Shown here: in pieces, positions 17,869 to 26,662 of the stretch | How the letters are laid out: each line of letters starts with the position of its first letter | How positions within the stretch are numbered: position 1 is the stretch's first letter | NCBI GenBank assembly: GCA_002373675.1 | Contig: DFLF01000008.1 | Coordinates: 1-64,000 of the forward strand | Length of the DNA stretch: 64,000 bases | Direction: 5' to 3' | From: Pseudobutyrivibrio sp. UBA3626 | GTDB lineage: Bacteria > Bacillota > Clostridia > Lachnospirales > Lachnospiraceae | Translations under genes and position numbers: made by a program | The notes under the pieces: model-generated | What the model was told of the DNA's origin: nothing | Seen by the model: only the letters and a program-made list of their open reading frames with translations | The model's database searches: none

Positions 17869-17907
17869 TATTTCTGGAATAATAATTAGAAGGGATGTTA
17901 AGAATAA

Positions 17908-19671
17908 ATGGAACAGTTAATTGAAATAATAAGTGATGAAGTTAAAGGAGCATTTAATAAATCTGGATATGATGAGAGATACGGAAATGTTACTTTATCC
18001 AATCGACCTGATTTGTGTGAATTTCAATGTAATGGAGCCATGGCTGCTGCCAAGGAATATAAGAAGGCTCCTATTATGATTGCAGAAGACGTTTTGAAGG
18101 AATTAGAAGATAATGACATTTTTGAGAGTGTTGAAGCAATTAAGCCGGGATTTCTTAATTTCAAAGTATCTAACGCTTTTCTTGGTAAATATGTTGATAA
18201 AATGCATGAGGATGAGGACTTTGGTTTCGAGAAAACAAAGAATCCTCTTACTATTATGATTGATTACGGCGGCCCTAACGTGGCAAAACCTCTTCATGTA
18301 GGACATCTTCGTTCTGCTGTAATAGGCGAAAGCGTAAAGAGAATATCACGATATGTTGGACATAATGTAATAGGTGATGTTCATCTGGGAGACTGGGGAC
18401 TACAGATGGGGCTTATAATTACAGAGCTTAAGCTAAGAAAACCAGAACTTTGTTATTTTGATGAGAATTATGATGGAGAATATCCTACTGAAGCTCCTTT
18501 TACAATATCAGAATTAGAAGAGATATATCCCACAGCTTCTGGCAAATCAAAAGAAGACGAGGAATATAAAGAAGCAGCACTTAAAGCCACAAAGGAGTTG
18601 CAAGCGGGAAGACGTGGCTATAGAGCTTTATTAAATCATATTTTAACAATTTCTGTTGGAGATCTCAAGAAGAATTATGAGAAACTCAATGTATCATTTG
18701 ATCTATGGAAGGGCGAATCTGATGCTCAAGAGTACATTCCTGACATGGTACAGTTAATGAAAGATAAAGGTCTTGCTTATGAAAGTGAGGGGGCTTTAGT
18801 TGTTGATGTCAAAGAAGAAACTGATAAGAAAGAAGTGCCACCATGTATGATTCTGAAATCTGATGGTGCAAGTCTATATACTACCACAGATCTTGCAACC
18901 CTTGTATGGAGGGTAAAGGATTATAATCCTGATAGAATAATATATGTGGTTGATAACAGACAGGAGATGCATTTTATACAAGTATTTCGTTGTGCTAAGA
19001 AGGCTGGAATAGTAAGAGATGATGTTAGTCTTGAGTTTTTAGGATTTGGAACTATGAACGGACCTGATGGTAAACCATTCAAGACAAGAGATGGTGGAGT
19101 GATGCGCCTTGAATTTTTATTAGACGAGATTAACGATAAGATGTATAATAAGATTCTAGATAACGACACTATAGAGAAAAGTGAGGCGAAAGAAGTTGCG
19201 AAGATAGTTTCTCTTGCGGCTGTTAAGTACGGAGATTTATCTAACCAGGCCTCAAAGGATTATATATTTGATGTAGAAAAGTTTACTTCTTCAGAAGGAA
19301 ATACTGGACCATATATCTTATATACCATTGTTAGAATTAAGTCTATACTTAATAAATATAAAGCTGATAATAACATAGATAATCTTCATATAGACACTCC
19401 TGATTCCGGAAGTGCCAAGAAGCTAATGCTTGAACTTGTGAAGTTTCAGAATGCGGTTGTTTCTGCATATGAAGATAATGCACCGTCTAAGATTTGTGCA
19501 TATATCTATGATGTGTGTGACGCATTTAATCACTTCTATCATGAGACGAAGATATTGTCTTGTGATGATGAGGATAAGAAGAAGGGATATATTGCGTTAT
19601 TAATACTAACTAAAGATATCCTAGAACAGTGTATTGATTTACTTGGGTTCAGTGCACCGGAGAGGATGTAG
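17908..19671 (+). CDS. argS: arginine--tRNA ligase
   Basis: Class I synthetase that charges tRNA-Arg. The 587-residue protein has the Add-1 N-terminal domain, the HIGH-type motif in 'NVAKPLHVGHLRSAVIGE' near residue 130, a Rossmann core, a degenerate KMSKS-type loop ('PFKTRDGGVM') as in many ArgRS, and the C-terminal DALR anticodon domain ending in 'LLGFSAPERM'. The start follows GAAGGGATG. It lies 39 bp after the small acidic protein. Confidence 0.98.
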   Translation: MEQLIEIISDEVKGAFNKSGYDERYGNVTLSNRPDLCEFQCNGAMAAAKEYKKAPIMIAEDVLKELEDNDIFESVEAIKPGFLNFKVSNAFLGKYVDKMHEDEDFGFEKTKNPLTIMIDYGGPNVAKPLHVGHLRSAVIGESVKRISRYVGHNVIGDVHLGDWGLQMGLIITELKLRKPELCYFDENYDGEYPTEAPFTISELEEIYPTASGKSKEDEEYKEAALKATKELQAGRRGYRALLNHILTISVGDLKKNYEKLNVSFDLWKGESDAQEYIPDMVQLMKDKGLAYESEGALVVDVKEETDKKEVPPCMILKSDGASLYTTTDLATLVWRVKDYNPDRIIYVVDNRQEMHFIQVFRCAKKAGIVRDDVSLEFLGFGTMNGPDGKPFKTRDGGVMRLEFLLDEINDKMYNKILDNDTIEKSEAKEVAKIVSLAAVKYGDLSNQASKDYIFDVEKFTSSEGNTGPYILYTIVRIKSILNKYKADNNIDNLHIDTPDSGSAKKLMLELVKFQNAVVSAYEDNAPSKICAYIYDVCDAFNHFYHETKILSCDDEDKKKGYIALLILTKDILEQCIDLLGFSAPERM

Positions 19672-19686
19672 TAAGGAGGAAAGATT

Positions 19687-21612
19687 GTGGCACTAGTTAA
19701 TACGAATGATAATTGTGTGGGGTGTAATAGGTGTATTCGTGCATGTAGTTGTGTAGGTGCAAATGTTGCGGAAATAGTTGACGGAAAGAACAGAATCGTT
19801 GTTGACCACGATAGATGCGTGGGATGTGGCGCATGTATAGATGTATGCGAGCACAATGCGAGAGAATTTGAGGACGATACAGAGCGTTTCTTTGAAGATC
19901 TTAAGAAGGGAACTAAGATTTCTATTCTTGTTGCACCTGCATTTAAGGCGAATTACTATAATGATTACGAGAAAATATTAGGTCAGCTTAAGACGCTTGG
20001 TGTTAATCGTATTATTAATGTTTCGTTCGGTGCGGATATTTCGACATGGGCTTATATCAAGTACATTTCCGGTAATAATGCCAGAGGTACTATTTCACAA
20101 CCTTGTCCGGCAGTTGTAGGCTATATTCAGCGTTATACACCGGAACTTCTGTCTAAGCTTGCTCCTGTTCATTCTCCAATGATGTGTGGTGCTATCTATG
20201 CCAGAAAATACATGAATGTAACTGATAAACTGGCATTTATCGGACCATGTATTGCGAAAAAGGGCGAGATTGATGACCCAATTAATGATGGAGTTGTATC
20301 GTACAATGTAACATTTGACCATTTGATGAAATATTTACGTGAGAATCCTGTATCTAATTCTAAGCCAATCGGTGATGAGATAGAATATGGACTTGGTTCT
20401 ATTTATCCTATGCCGGGAGGACTTGGCAGGAACATTGAGTGGTTATGTGGCGAAGATAAGATGGTTCGTGAGATTAATGGCGAATCACATCTATATCACT
20501 ACATTGAAAGAAATAAAGATGAGATTAAGAAAGGACTTCCGTATTACTTAATTGATGCGCTTAATTGTAGTGGCGGATGTCTTCACGGAACTGGTCTTGA
20601 AGAGAAGAATAGTCGTAACGAAGCAATTTATTGCAATGCATTTAAGATTAAGGAAGATAGCAAGAACTTTAATAAGAAATCGCCTTGGGCTAGGCAGAAT
20701 TCGCCTGAGAAGAGACTTTCAGCTCTTAATAAGCAATTTGCCGGTCTGAATTACAACGATTTTATTAGGAAATATACTGATCAGAGTGCACAGGTTTCTT
20801 ACAAGACTCCAACGGGTGCCGAGGAAGAAGCAATATTTAACGATATGCTAAAGGATACGATTGAAAAGCGTTCTATTAATTGTGGCGGATGCGGATATGA
20901 GAATTGTAAAGAAATGGCATTTGCAATTCATAATGGCTTCAACTACAAAGAAAACTGTATCCATTATATTAAAGATTTGGCAGAAAGAGAAATGGAAAAA
21001 AACAAAGAACTTCTTGAAGAAATTAATGCTCAAAAGGAAGAAGCATCAAATCATGCAGCCGGTCTTGTTGAACAGGTTGATGATGACTTCAAGCAAATGG
21101 TTGATTCGATTAACAATATTGAAGATTCAGCAAAGGATGACAGCAATCAGATTAATTCTATTAAGCAATCTCTTGACGAGATGCATGAGTATTCAGAGAA
21201 GATGCAGACTGCACTTGAGAGTATTAGCGGACTTTTAGAGAAGCTTGATACTAATAACGATGCTGTAATTAGCATTTCTGCTCAGACTAACTTACTTGCG
21301 CTAAATGCGTCCATTGAGGCAGCGCGTGCAGGTGAAGCAGGTAAAGGATTTGCAGTAGTTGCAGATGAAATTAAGACTTTGGCTGAGAATTCTAATGCAA
21401 CGGCAACTGATTCTAATGATAATAATCAGGATATTCGTCAGGAAATGGAGAATGTCAAGGCTCAGGCTACTAATATTAATTCTATTATCGGTCAGATTCT
21501 TAAAAATGTACAGGCACTTGCTGATGGTTCTGAAGCTACAGGAGAACACATTAAAGAGGTTTATAATGTAGTTGAAGGAGTTAAAGAATCCTTAGAACAA
21601 ATTATTCAATGA
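19687..21612 (+). CDS. [FeFe]-hydrogenase-like sensor fused to a chemoreceptor signalling domain
   Basis: A soluble 641-residue protein with four parts. Residues 1-60 form a 2[4Fe-4S] ferredoxin domain (CVGCNRCIRAC, CVGCGACIDVC). Residues ~75-330 are an H-cluster domain keeping all four cluster cysteines: C140 (SQPCP), C188 (GPCIAKKGE), C294 and C298 (NCSGGC). The proton-relay Cys of catalytic enzymes (TSCCP) is Pro here, as in HydS-type sensory enzymes. Residues 399-424 carry another four-cysteine FeS motif. Residues ~440-640 are a coiled coil with the chemoreceptor hairpin tip 'LALNASIEAARAGEAGKGFA'. No membrane segment is seen. It probably senses H2 or redox state and signals to CheA/CheW; that is inference. 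GTG start after AAGGAGGAAA. Confidence 0.85.
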   Translation: MALVNTNDNCVGCNRCIRACSCVGANVAEIVDGKNRIVVDHDRCVGCGACIDVCEHNAREFEDDTERFFEDLKKGTKISILVAPAFKANYYNDYEKILGQLKTLGVNRIINVSFGADISTWAYIKYISGNNARGTISQPCPAVVGYIQRYTPELLSKLAPVHSPMMCGAIYARKYMNVTDKLAFIGPCIAKKGEIDDPINDGVVSYNVTFDHLMKYLRENPVSNSKPIGDEIEYGLGSIYPMPGGLGRNIEWLCGEDKMVREINGESHLYHYIERNKDEIKKGLPYYLIDALNCSGGCLHGTGLEEKNSRNEAIYCNAFKIKEDSKNFNKKSPWARQNSPEKRLSALNKQFAGLNYNDFIRKYTDQSAQVSYKTPTGAEEEAIFNDMLKDTIEKRSINCGGCGYENCKEMAFAIHNGFNYKENCIHYIKDLAEREMEKNKELLEEINAQKEEASNHAAGLVEQVDDDFKQMVDSINNIEDSAKDDSNQINSIKQSLDEMHEYSEKMQTALESISGLLEKLDTNNDAVISISAQTNLLALNASIEAARAGEAGKGFAVVADEIKTLAENSNATATDSNDNNQDIRQEMENVKAQATNINSIIGQILKNVQALADGSEATGEHIKEVYNVVEGVKESLEQIIQ

Positions 21613-21621
21613 TATTAATAA

Positions 21622-21659
21622 AAAATCTAGGTCTTGATATTAAATCAGACCTAGATTTT
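21622..21659. terminator. bidirectional terminator between the hydrogenase sensor and the DNA glycosylase
   Basis: A 13-bp perfect stem (AAAATCTAGGTCT / AGACCTAGATTTT) with a 12-base loop and T-rich flanks on both strands. Its right arm covers the last codons of the minus-strand glycosylase gene, so it can stop transcripts from both directions. Confidence 0.85.
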
Positions 21660-22466
21660 ATTTTTATGTGTTATTGCATAATAGAACATATATTGTTGTA
21701 TAATACCGGCATTGTCACCGTAATTATCAAATGGTGATATGCCATTATATTTTGAATTAATAATCTTATTTATCCAAGTATCTATAGGAGCAAGAGACAA
21801 TCTGTTATATGCAAATAATGCTATACAATTTGCGACTTTAATGCCAACTCCCTTAATACTCATTAGATGTTCGAGTAATTCTTCATCTGACATATTATAT
21901 CCGTCACTTAAGAAATGTGGATTATTAGAGATAGTAGTAACTGCATCCAAAATATAAGGCAGGCGATAGCCTAATTTGCACTGTGATAGCTCATTAGAAT
22001 TATCCTTCGCAAGCTGCTTGGGAGTGGGAAACAGGTAAATATCCTCATTGTGTGATGTGTGATATGGCTTTCCGAATCTTTTGCATATCTCTTCAATTGA
22101 TGTTCTAATTGCAGGAATTGATTTTCGTTGAGATATGATAAATGATATTAACATCTCGAAAGGCTCCTGCTTTAGAATTCGTATTCCTTTTGAATATTCG
22201 TAGCATGTTTTCGTGAATTCTTCTTCCGGTTTTATACTTTTATAATTTCTGTCTAAATCAAAATAGTTATACCAGATATTCTCCCATTCATCAGAACTAC
22301 AAGATACATTATAGCAAGATTTATCTGAAGAATCCTTGGAAATGTATAGTACATTTTCCATACTGATAAAACGATACAAATTATCATCTATCTTACAAGC
22401 ACGAAAAGTCTGTCCGCTATCTATAATTTTGTCTAAATCAAAGTAATCATCAATAGTAATTAACAT
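21651..22466 (-). CDS. OGG-type 8-oxoguanine DNA glycosylase/AP lyase
   Basis: Base-excision repair enzyme predicted to remove oxidised purines. The 271 residues begin with the OGG N-terminal domain ('SGQTFRACKIDDNLYRF', the QxFRW-like segment) and continue with a helix-hairpin-helix GPD fold. The hairpin and catalytic lysine are in 'IKGVGIKVANCIALFAY' near residue 218, and the activating Asp is in 'LAPIDTWI' near 240. The length and order resemble eukaryotic OGG1 rather than MutM. It lies six bases after the LUD gene, probably one transcript. Confidence 0.9.
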   Translation of the reverse strand: MLITIDDYFDLDKIIDSGQTFRACKIDDNLYRFISMENVLYISKDSSDKSCYNVSCSSDEWENIWYNYFDLDRNYKSIKPEEEFTKTCYEYSKGIRILKQEPFEMLISFIISQRKSIPAIRTSIEEICKRFGKPYHTSHNEDIYLFPTPKQLAKDNSNELSQCKLGYRLPYILDAVTTISNNPHFLSDGYNMSDEELLEHLMSIKGVGIKVANCIALFAYNRLSLAPIDTWINKIINSKYNGISPFDNYGDNAGIIQQYMFYYAITHKNKI

Positions 22467-22472
22467 ATAATT

Positions 22473-23108
22473 CTAATAGCCCCACTCTCCATCGACAATT
22501 AATACTTTAATTCTGCCTTCGTCTCTGGAATTACGTGTAAATACAACCTGATTACATATACAATCTGGTGAGAGACAGTTCTCGCATTTACCGGTTTTTG
22601 CACATGGAGTATTCTTGTCTAGTCTAATACAATTAGGAGGTGACGCAATATTCTTTACTCTGTTATATGCACTGTCTACATCATCGCATATCTTGTTAGT
22701 TCCGCATATTACATATACTTTCTTAGGACCGAAGATGAGTGCACTTAGACGATTGCCATTGCCATCAATGTTAACAAGTACACCATCTCTGGTAATAGCA
22801 TTAGTGCTTAAGAAATAACTGTCACAGGTAAAAGCTTCTCGCATTAATTCTAGAACTTCTTCTCTGTCCTTTGCATTATTTCTATCTAGGTAATTAACAT
22901 CATTTCTGCTTTTAATATGATCAATAACACCTAATTCTTTAAGGGTTACAGAACCTCCACTGGCGATTTTCTCACCACTTTTTATTTCTGTGTCTAAATA
23001 AGCGAGAAGTTCATCTTTAGTTTTGAAGAATTGGCCTTCCATGTGACGTCTTTTTAGATTCTCTAGTAGATTGTTTACAATAATTTCTGTATGTGTTTCT
23101 TTTGGCAT
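22473..23108 (-). CDS. LUD-domain protein (LutC/YkgG family)
   Basis: A 211-residue LUD (DUF162) protein. The family includes LutC of the lactate-utilisation iron-sulfur complex, but stand-alone clostridial members are mostly uncharacterised. Visible family features are 'ASGGSVTLKELGVID' near residue 50, 'FLSTNAITRDGVLVNIDGNGNRLSALIFGPKKVYVICGTNK' (split over residues ~100-140) and a C-terminal Cys-rich segment (CAKTGKCENC...CIC) that could bind a metal or FeS cluster. No lutA or lutB neighbour is present. ATG follows a GGGAGGA-type site on the minus strand. Confidence 0.88.
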   Translation of the reverse strand: MPKETHTEIIVNNLLENLKRRHMEGQFFKTKDELLAYLDTEIKSGEKIASGGSVTLKELGVIDHIKSRNDVNYLDRNNAKDREEVLELMREAFTCDSYFLSTNAITRDGVLVNIDGNGNRLSALIFGPKKVYVICGTNKICDDVDSAYNRVKNIASPPNCIRLDKNTPCAKTGKCENCLSPDCICNQVVFTRNSRDEGRIKVLIVDGEWGY

Positions 23109-23265
23109 AATGAAATCCTCCCAAACTAAATTATAAAACTATTAAATTCACTAAGAATTATATCATATTAAATCCTAATAAGCACGGTCAGAATATTAAA
23201 TACAAATAGTGAAGGAAGCTTATCTCGTGCTATAGTATATTTCCCTTTTATATATTCTTAAAAAG

Positions 23266-23274
23266 TGCTATAAT
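23266..23274 (+). promoter_or_regulatory. extended -10 promoter of the CobW-like operon
   Basis: TGC-TATAAT fits TGnTATAAT, 57 bp before the first GTPase gene. The 223-bp divergent gap (23109-23331) shows no obvious Zur or Fur palindrome and no small gene. Confidence 0.5.
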
Positions 23275-23331
23275 ATTGAAGATTGTTGTGAAGTAATTAT
23301 TTAATAGTTTTATAGAAAGAGGGCGGTATTT

Positions 23332-24438
23332 ATGACTAAAATAGATATTATATCTGGTTTTCTTGGAGCAGGAAAGACAACTTTTATTAAGAAAATGATT
23401 GATGAAGTATATAAAGGCGAGAAGCTTGTACTAATTGAGAATGAGTTCGGTGAAGTTGGTATTGATGGTGGATTCCTAAAGGACGCTGGAATTGAGATTT
23501 CAGAGATGAATTCAGGATGTATATGCTGTTCTCTCGTTGGAGATTTTAATAAGAATTTACACGAAGTCATTGAAAGATTTTCACCGGATAGAATTTTAAT
23601 TGAACCTTCAGGAGTAGGAAAACTTTCTGATGTAATGACATCTGTAATTAATGTTGAGAAGGAAGAAGATGTTAAGCTTAACGCCCTTGTTACAGTTGTA
23701 AACGGCTTAAAGGGCACAAAGCAGATGAAAGCTTTCGGAGAGTTTTTCAATAATCAGATTGAATGCGCTACAACAGTTGTGCTTTCCCGTACTCAGAAAG
23801 CTAAGGAAGAGAAGATAGAGGAGCTTGTCAAAGATATACAGAATCTTAATCCTAAGGCTGCGATTATTACAACTCCTTGGAATGAGATTAGTGGAGAAGC
23901 AATTCTTAAAGTGTTAGAAGGTCAGAATAATCTTAATTCTGAAATGAAGCACCTTGCTGAAGAGTTACATGAAGAGCATGAGCATGAGCATCATCATGAG
24001 CATGAGCATCATCATGAGCATGAGCATCATGAGCATCATCATGAACATGAGCATCATCATGACCACGACCACGATCATGAGCATGAACATGAACATAATC
24101 ATGACCATGAATGCTCTTGTGGTCACGATCATGACCACGAACATCATCACCACCATCATGCAGATGATATATTTACAAGCTGGGGCAAGGAGACTCCTCA
24201 TAAGTTCGAGAGAGCAACTATTGAAAACGCTATGAAGAAATTCGTGGATACTACGGAATATGGAACAATTATAAGATCTAAGGGAATGGTTCCTTCAACA
24301 GATGGTACCTGGATTTACTTTGACCTTGTTGATGGAGAGTATGAGCTTAGAGAAGGTGAACCTGACTATACAGGTAAAATTGTAGTAATTGGTACAGATG
24401 TAGAAGAAGACAAATTATTAGAGTTATTTGGAATATAG
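23332..24438 (+). CDS. CobW/COG0523-family metal-handling GTPase with His-rich loop
   Basis: G3E-family P-loop GTPase, likely a metallochaperone, of 368 residues. The P-loop is 'GFLGAGKTTF' near residue 9; the family CxCC metal motif is intact as 'SGCICCSL' near residue 63; 'IEPSGVGKL' is Walker B-like. Between the GTPase and CobW C-terminal domains (about residues 207-280) is a tract of dozens of His mixed with Glu and Asp, plus a CSCGH motif, suited to holding many Zn or Ni ions. The CobW C-terminal domain follows ('SWGKETPHKFERATIENAM'). Zinc is the usual substrate for this group, an inference. Probably cotranscribed with the next gene. Confidence 0.92.
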   Translation: MTKIDIISGFLGAGKTTFIKKMIDEVYKGEKLVLIENEFGEVGIDGGFLKDAGIEISEMNSGCICCSLVGDFNKNLHEVIERFSPDRILIEPSGVGKLSDVMTSVINVEKEEDVKLNALVTVVNGLKGTKQMKAFGEFFNNQIECATTVVLSRTQKAKEEKIEELVKDIQNLNPKAAIITTPWNEISGEAILKVLEGQNNLNSEMKHLAEELHEEHEHEHHHEHEHHHEHEHHEHHHEHEHHHDHDHDHEHEHEHNHDHECSCGHDHDHEHHHHHHADDIFTSWGKETPHKFERATIENAMKKFVDTTEYGTIIRSKGMVPSTDGTWIYFDLVDGEYELREGEPDYTGKIVVIGTDVEEDKLLELFGI

Positions 24439-24477
24439 TTTTATTGTTGATAAATTTCATTTAAGAGGTGAGATGAG

Positions 24478-25440
24478 ATGTCAGAAGAGACATTGTTATA
24501 TCTTTTTACCGGATTTATGGACGCCGGCAAGACCAGTATGATTAAGGAGACCTTATTCGTTAACGGTTTTGCTAATGAATGTGGCAATTTTCTTATAATC
24601 TGCTGTGAAGACGGTGAAGAAGAGTATGATATTGATAAGATAAAAAGTTATGGAGCTAATATCGTAACAATTGAAGACGAAGAGGATTTCAATCTTGAGA
24701 CGCTAGAGAAGTTCAAAGAAGAGTATAATCCTGAAGCCGTATTTATTGAGTATAACGGCACATGGGAAGTGGCTCCGTTATTTGAGATGGAGTATCCTGA
24801 CGGTTGGACTATTGTGCAGATTCTATCAGCGGTTGATGCAACTACATTCGAGATGTATATGAAGAATATGCGTACTATGATGCAGGAGCAATTGTTCAAA
24901 TCAGATGTTGTGGTATTTAACAGGTGTGATGACAATACACCCAAAGCGAAATTCAGAGCCAATATCAAGAATTTTAACAGACCTGCACAAATTGTATATG
25001 AGAGAGCAGATGGTACAATAGATGACAGTCCTGATGAATTGCCATTTGATATAGATGCTGATGTAATTGAGATTACAGATGCTGATTATGCACTATGGTT
25101 TATGGATGTTATGGACAATTATAAGAAATACAACGGTAAGAAGGTACATTTCCTAGGTTATGTATACAACCCTGCAGACGGTAAGATGAAGAAGAATACC
25201 TTTGTGCCGGGTAGATTTGCAATGACTTGCTGTGTTGAAGACATTCAATTCCTTGGAATTATTGCAAAATATGATGGCGCTAAAGATATAGAACATAAGA
25301 GCTGGGTAGATATAACCGCAGAGATTAAGTCGGAGTTTATGAAAGAATACAAAGGGAAAGGCCCTGTACTCTATCCCATAGAAGTAAAGCCGGCTGATGC
25401 GCCTGCCACAAAAGAAGATGAACTTGTATATTTTAGTTAA
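24478..25440 (+). CDS. G3E-type GTPase fused to a YcgQ (TIGR03943/DUF1980)-like domain
   Basis: A 320-residue protein in two parts. The first ~200 residues form a CobW-like P-loop domain: 'FTGFMDAGKTSMIKE' near residue 10 and an NKxD-like 'NRCD' near residue 145, but no CxCC metal motif. The last ~100 residues ('KVHFLGYVYNP', 'FVPGRFAMTCCVEDIQFLGIIA', 'WVDITAEI') resemble the C-terminal domain of the YcgQ membrane proteins, which pair with YcgR permeases and CobW-type GTPases. No membrane helices remain. It lies 39 bp after the His-rich GTPase, suggesting joint work in metal homeostasis. The domain match is from memory of the family. Confidence 0.75.
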   Translation: MSEETLLYLFTGFMDAGKTSMIKETLFVNGFANECGNFLIICCEDGEEEYDIDKIKSYGANIVTIEDEEDFNLETLEKFKEEYNPEAVFIEYNGTWEVAPLFEMEYPDGWTIVQILSAVDATTFEMYMKNMRTMMQEQLFKSDVVVFNRCDDNTPKAKFRANIKNFNRPAQIVYERADGTIDDSPDELPFDIDADVIEITDADYALWFMDVMDNYKKYNGKKVHFLGYVYNPADGKMKKNTFVPGRFAMTCCVEDIQFLGIIAKYDGAKDIEHKSWVDITAEIKSEFMKEYKGKGPVLYPIEVKPADAPATKEDELVYFS

Positions 25441-25452
25441 GTAGTTATAATT

Positions 25453-25727
25453 AGTCACTTTTTCTGTCAATATGTATTAGCACTGGTAATTCTTCGCTAA
25501 GAATATGTAAGTAATTGATATTCATTGTTCTGAGATTGGAACGTAAGGAATTCTCCCGCAAGCGGGTTCTTCCTTACGACATATGACGGTAACCGGTGTT
25601 CAACTCGGCTCAGCCGATGAACACCTATTTGTGCCATCCTTGGCACAAATTTACCTCATATAATCAATTACTAACATATTCTAAGCTCGAATTAATGTGC
25701 TAATACATATTAACAGAAAAAGTGACT
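25453..25727. repeat. 275-bp nested inverted-repeat element (MITE-like or structured RNA)
   Basis: Terminal inverted repeats of 31 bp (25453-25483 and 25697-25727, 30 of 31 matching, starting AGTCACTTTTTCTGT) are followed by inner arms 25501-25519 and 25663-25681 (18 of 19). The top carries three further hairpins: 25542-25578 (CGTAAGGAA...TTCCTTACG with CCCGC/GCGGG inside), 25595-25625 (GGTGTTCA...TGAACACC enclosing TCGGC/GCCGA) and 25627-25650 (ATTTGTGCCA / TGGCACAAAT, perfect). It fills nearly all of the 331-bp gap between the GTPase operon and nfnA. No coding frame, no clear target duplication and no known riboswitch pattern were seen. It could be a MITE, a structured RNA or both. Confidence 0.85.
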
Positions 25728-25771
25728 GCTTAAGACTAATAATACACTAACTGAAAAAGAAGGAGGTTACT

Positions 25772-26662
25772 ATGTACAAAATAGTAAGAAAGGAAAAACT
25801 GTCTGATAAGATATATCTTATGGATGTTGAGGCTCCTAGAGTAGCACATTCGTGTCTTCCGGGACAGTTTATTATTGTTAAGATTGATGATAAGGGTGAG
25901 AGAATACCTCTTACAATCTGCGATTATGACAGGCAGAAAGGAACAATAACAATTGTATTTCAGGCAGTTGGTGCATCAACTACCAGAATGGTTGATTTGA
26001 ATGAGGGCGATGGCTTTGAAGATTTCGTAGGTCCCCTTGGTAATCCATCAGACCTTTGCCTTGAAGAGAATTTAGAAGAAGTTAAGAAGAAGAAGATTAT
26101 ATTTATCGCAGGTGGTGTTGGAACAGCGCCTGTATATCCACAGGTAAAATGGTTAAAAGAGCATGGCGTTGATTCTACAGTTATTATCGGTGCAAGAACT
26201 AAGGATTTAATCTTCTATGAAGATGAGATGAGAAGTGTAGCAACCGAATTATATCTGGCTACAGATGACGGTTCATACGGATTCCATGGAAATGGATGTC
26301 AGCAGCTACAGGCATTAGTTGATGAGGGTAAGAAGTACGATCATTGCGTAGCAATCGGTCCTATGATTATGATGAAGTTTGTATGTCTCTTAACTAAAGA
26401 ACTTGGCATTCATACAATAGTATCTATGAACCCTATTATGGTTGATGGAACAGGTATGTGTGGAGCATGTAGATTAATGGTAGGAGACGAAGTGAAATTC
26501 GCCTGCGTTGACGGACCTGAATTCGACGGTCATCTTGTAGATTTTCCACAGGCTATGGCAAGAGCAGCTCAGTATAAGACTGAGGAAGGACGGAAGATGC
26601 TACAGTTACAAGAAGGAGATACCCACCATGGTGGATGCGGAAATTGTGGAGGTGACAAATAA
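25772..26662 (+). CDS. nfnA: NfnAB transhydrogenase, small subunit (FAD/[2Fe-2S])
   Basis: Small subunit of the NADH-dependent reduced ferredoxin:NADP+ oxidoreductase, an electron-bifurcating enzyme linking NADH, ferredoxin and NADPH. The 296 residues show a flavodoxin reductase-like FAD domain ('GERIPLTICDYD'), an NAD-binding domain ('IAGGVGTAPVYPQVKWL' near residue 110) and a C-terminal [2Fe-2S] motif ('DGTGMCGACRLMV...FACVDGPEFDG'). The extreme C-terminus adds HGGCGNCGG, an extra Cys pair. Related proteins are annotated as sulfide dehydrogenase or dihydroorotate dehydrogenase electron-transfer subunits; the nfnB partner settles the call. Strong AAGGAGG site; the stop overlaps the nfnB start. 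Confidence 0.92.
   Translation: MYKIVRKEKLSDKIYLMDVEAPRVAHSCLPGQFIIVKIDDKGERIPLTICDYDRQKGTITIVFQAVGASTTRMVDLNEGDGFEDFVGPLGNPSDLCLEENLEEVKKKKIIFIAGGVGTAPVYPQVKWLKEHGVDSTVIIGARTKDLIFYEDEMRSVATELYLATDDGSYGFHGNGCQQLQALVDEGKKYDHCVAIGPMIMMKFVCLLTKELGIHTIVSMNPIMVDGTGMCGACRLMVGDEVKFACVDGPEFDGHLVDFPQAMARAAQYKTEEGRKMLQLQEGDTHHGGCGNCGGDK

Noticed and set aside
23965..24160. Repeats resembling a CRISPR array or microsatellite
   Set aside because: The units are short, unequal and in frame, encoding the His-rich loop of the CobW-like protein; there are no spacers.
25437..25745. Target-site duplication around the inverted-repeat element
   Set aside because: TTAAG occurs in both flanks, but at different distances from the ends and in imperfect context, so it was not accepted as a duplication.
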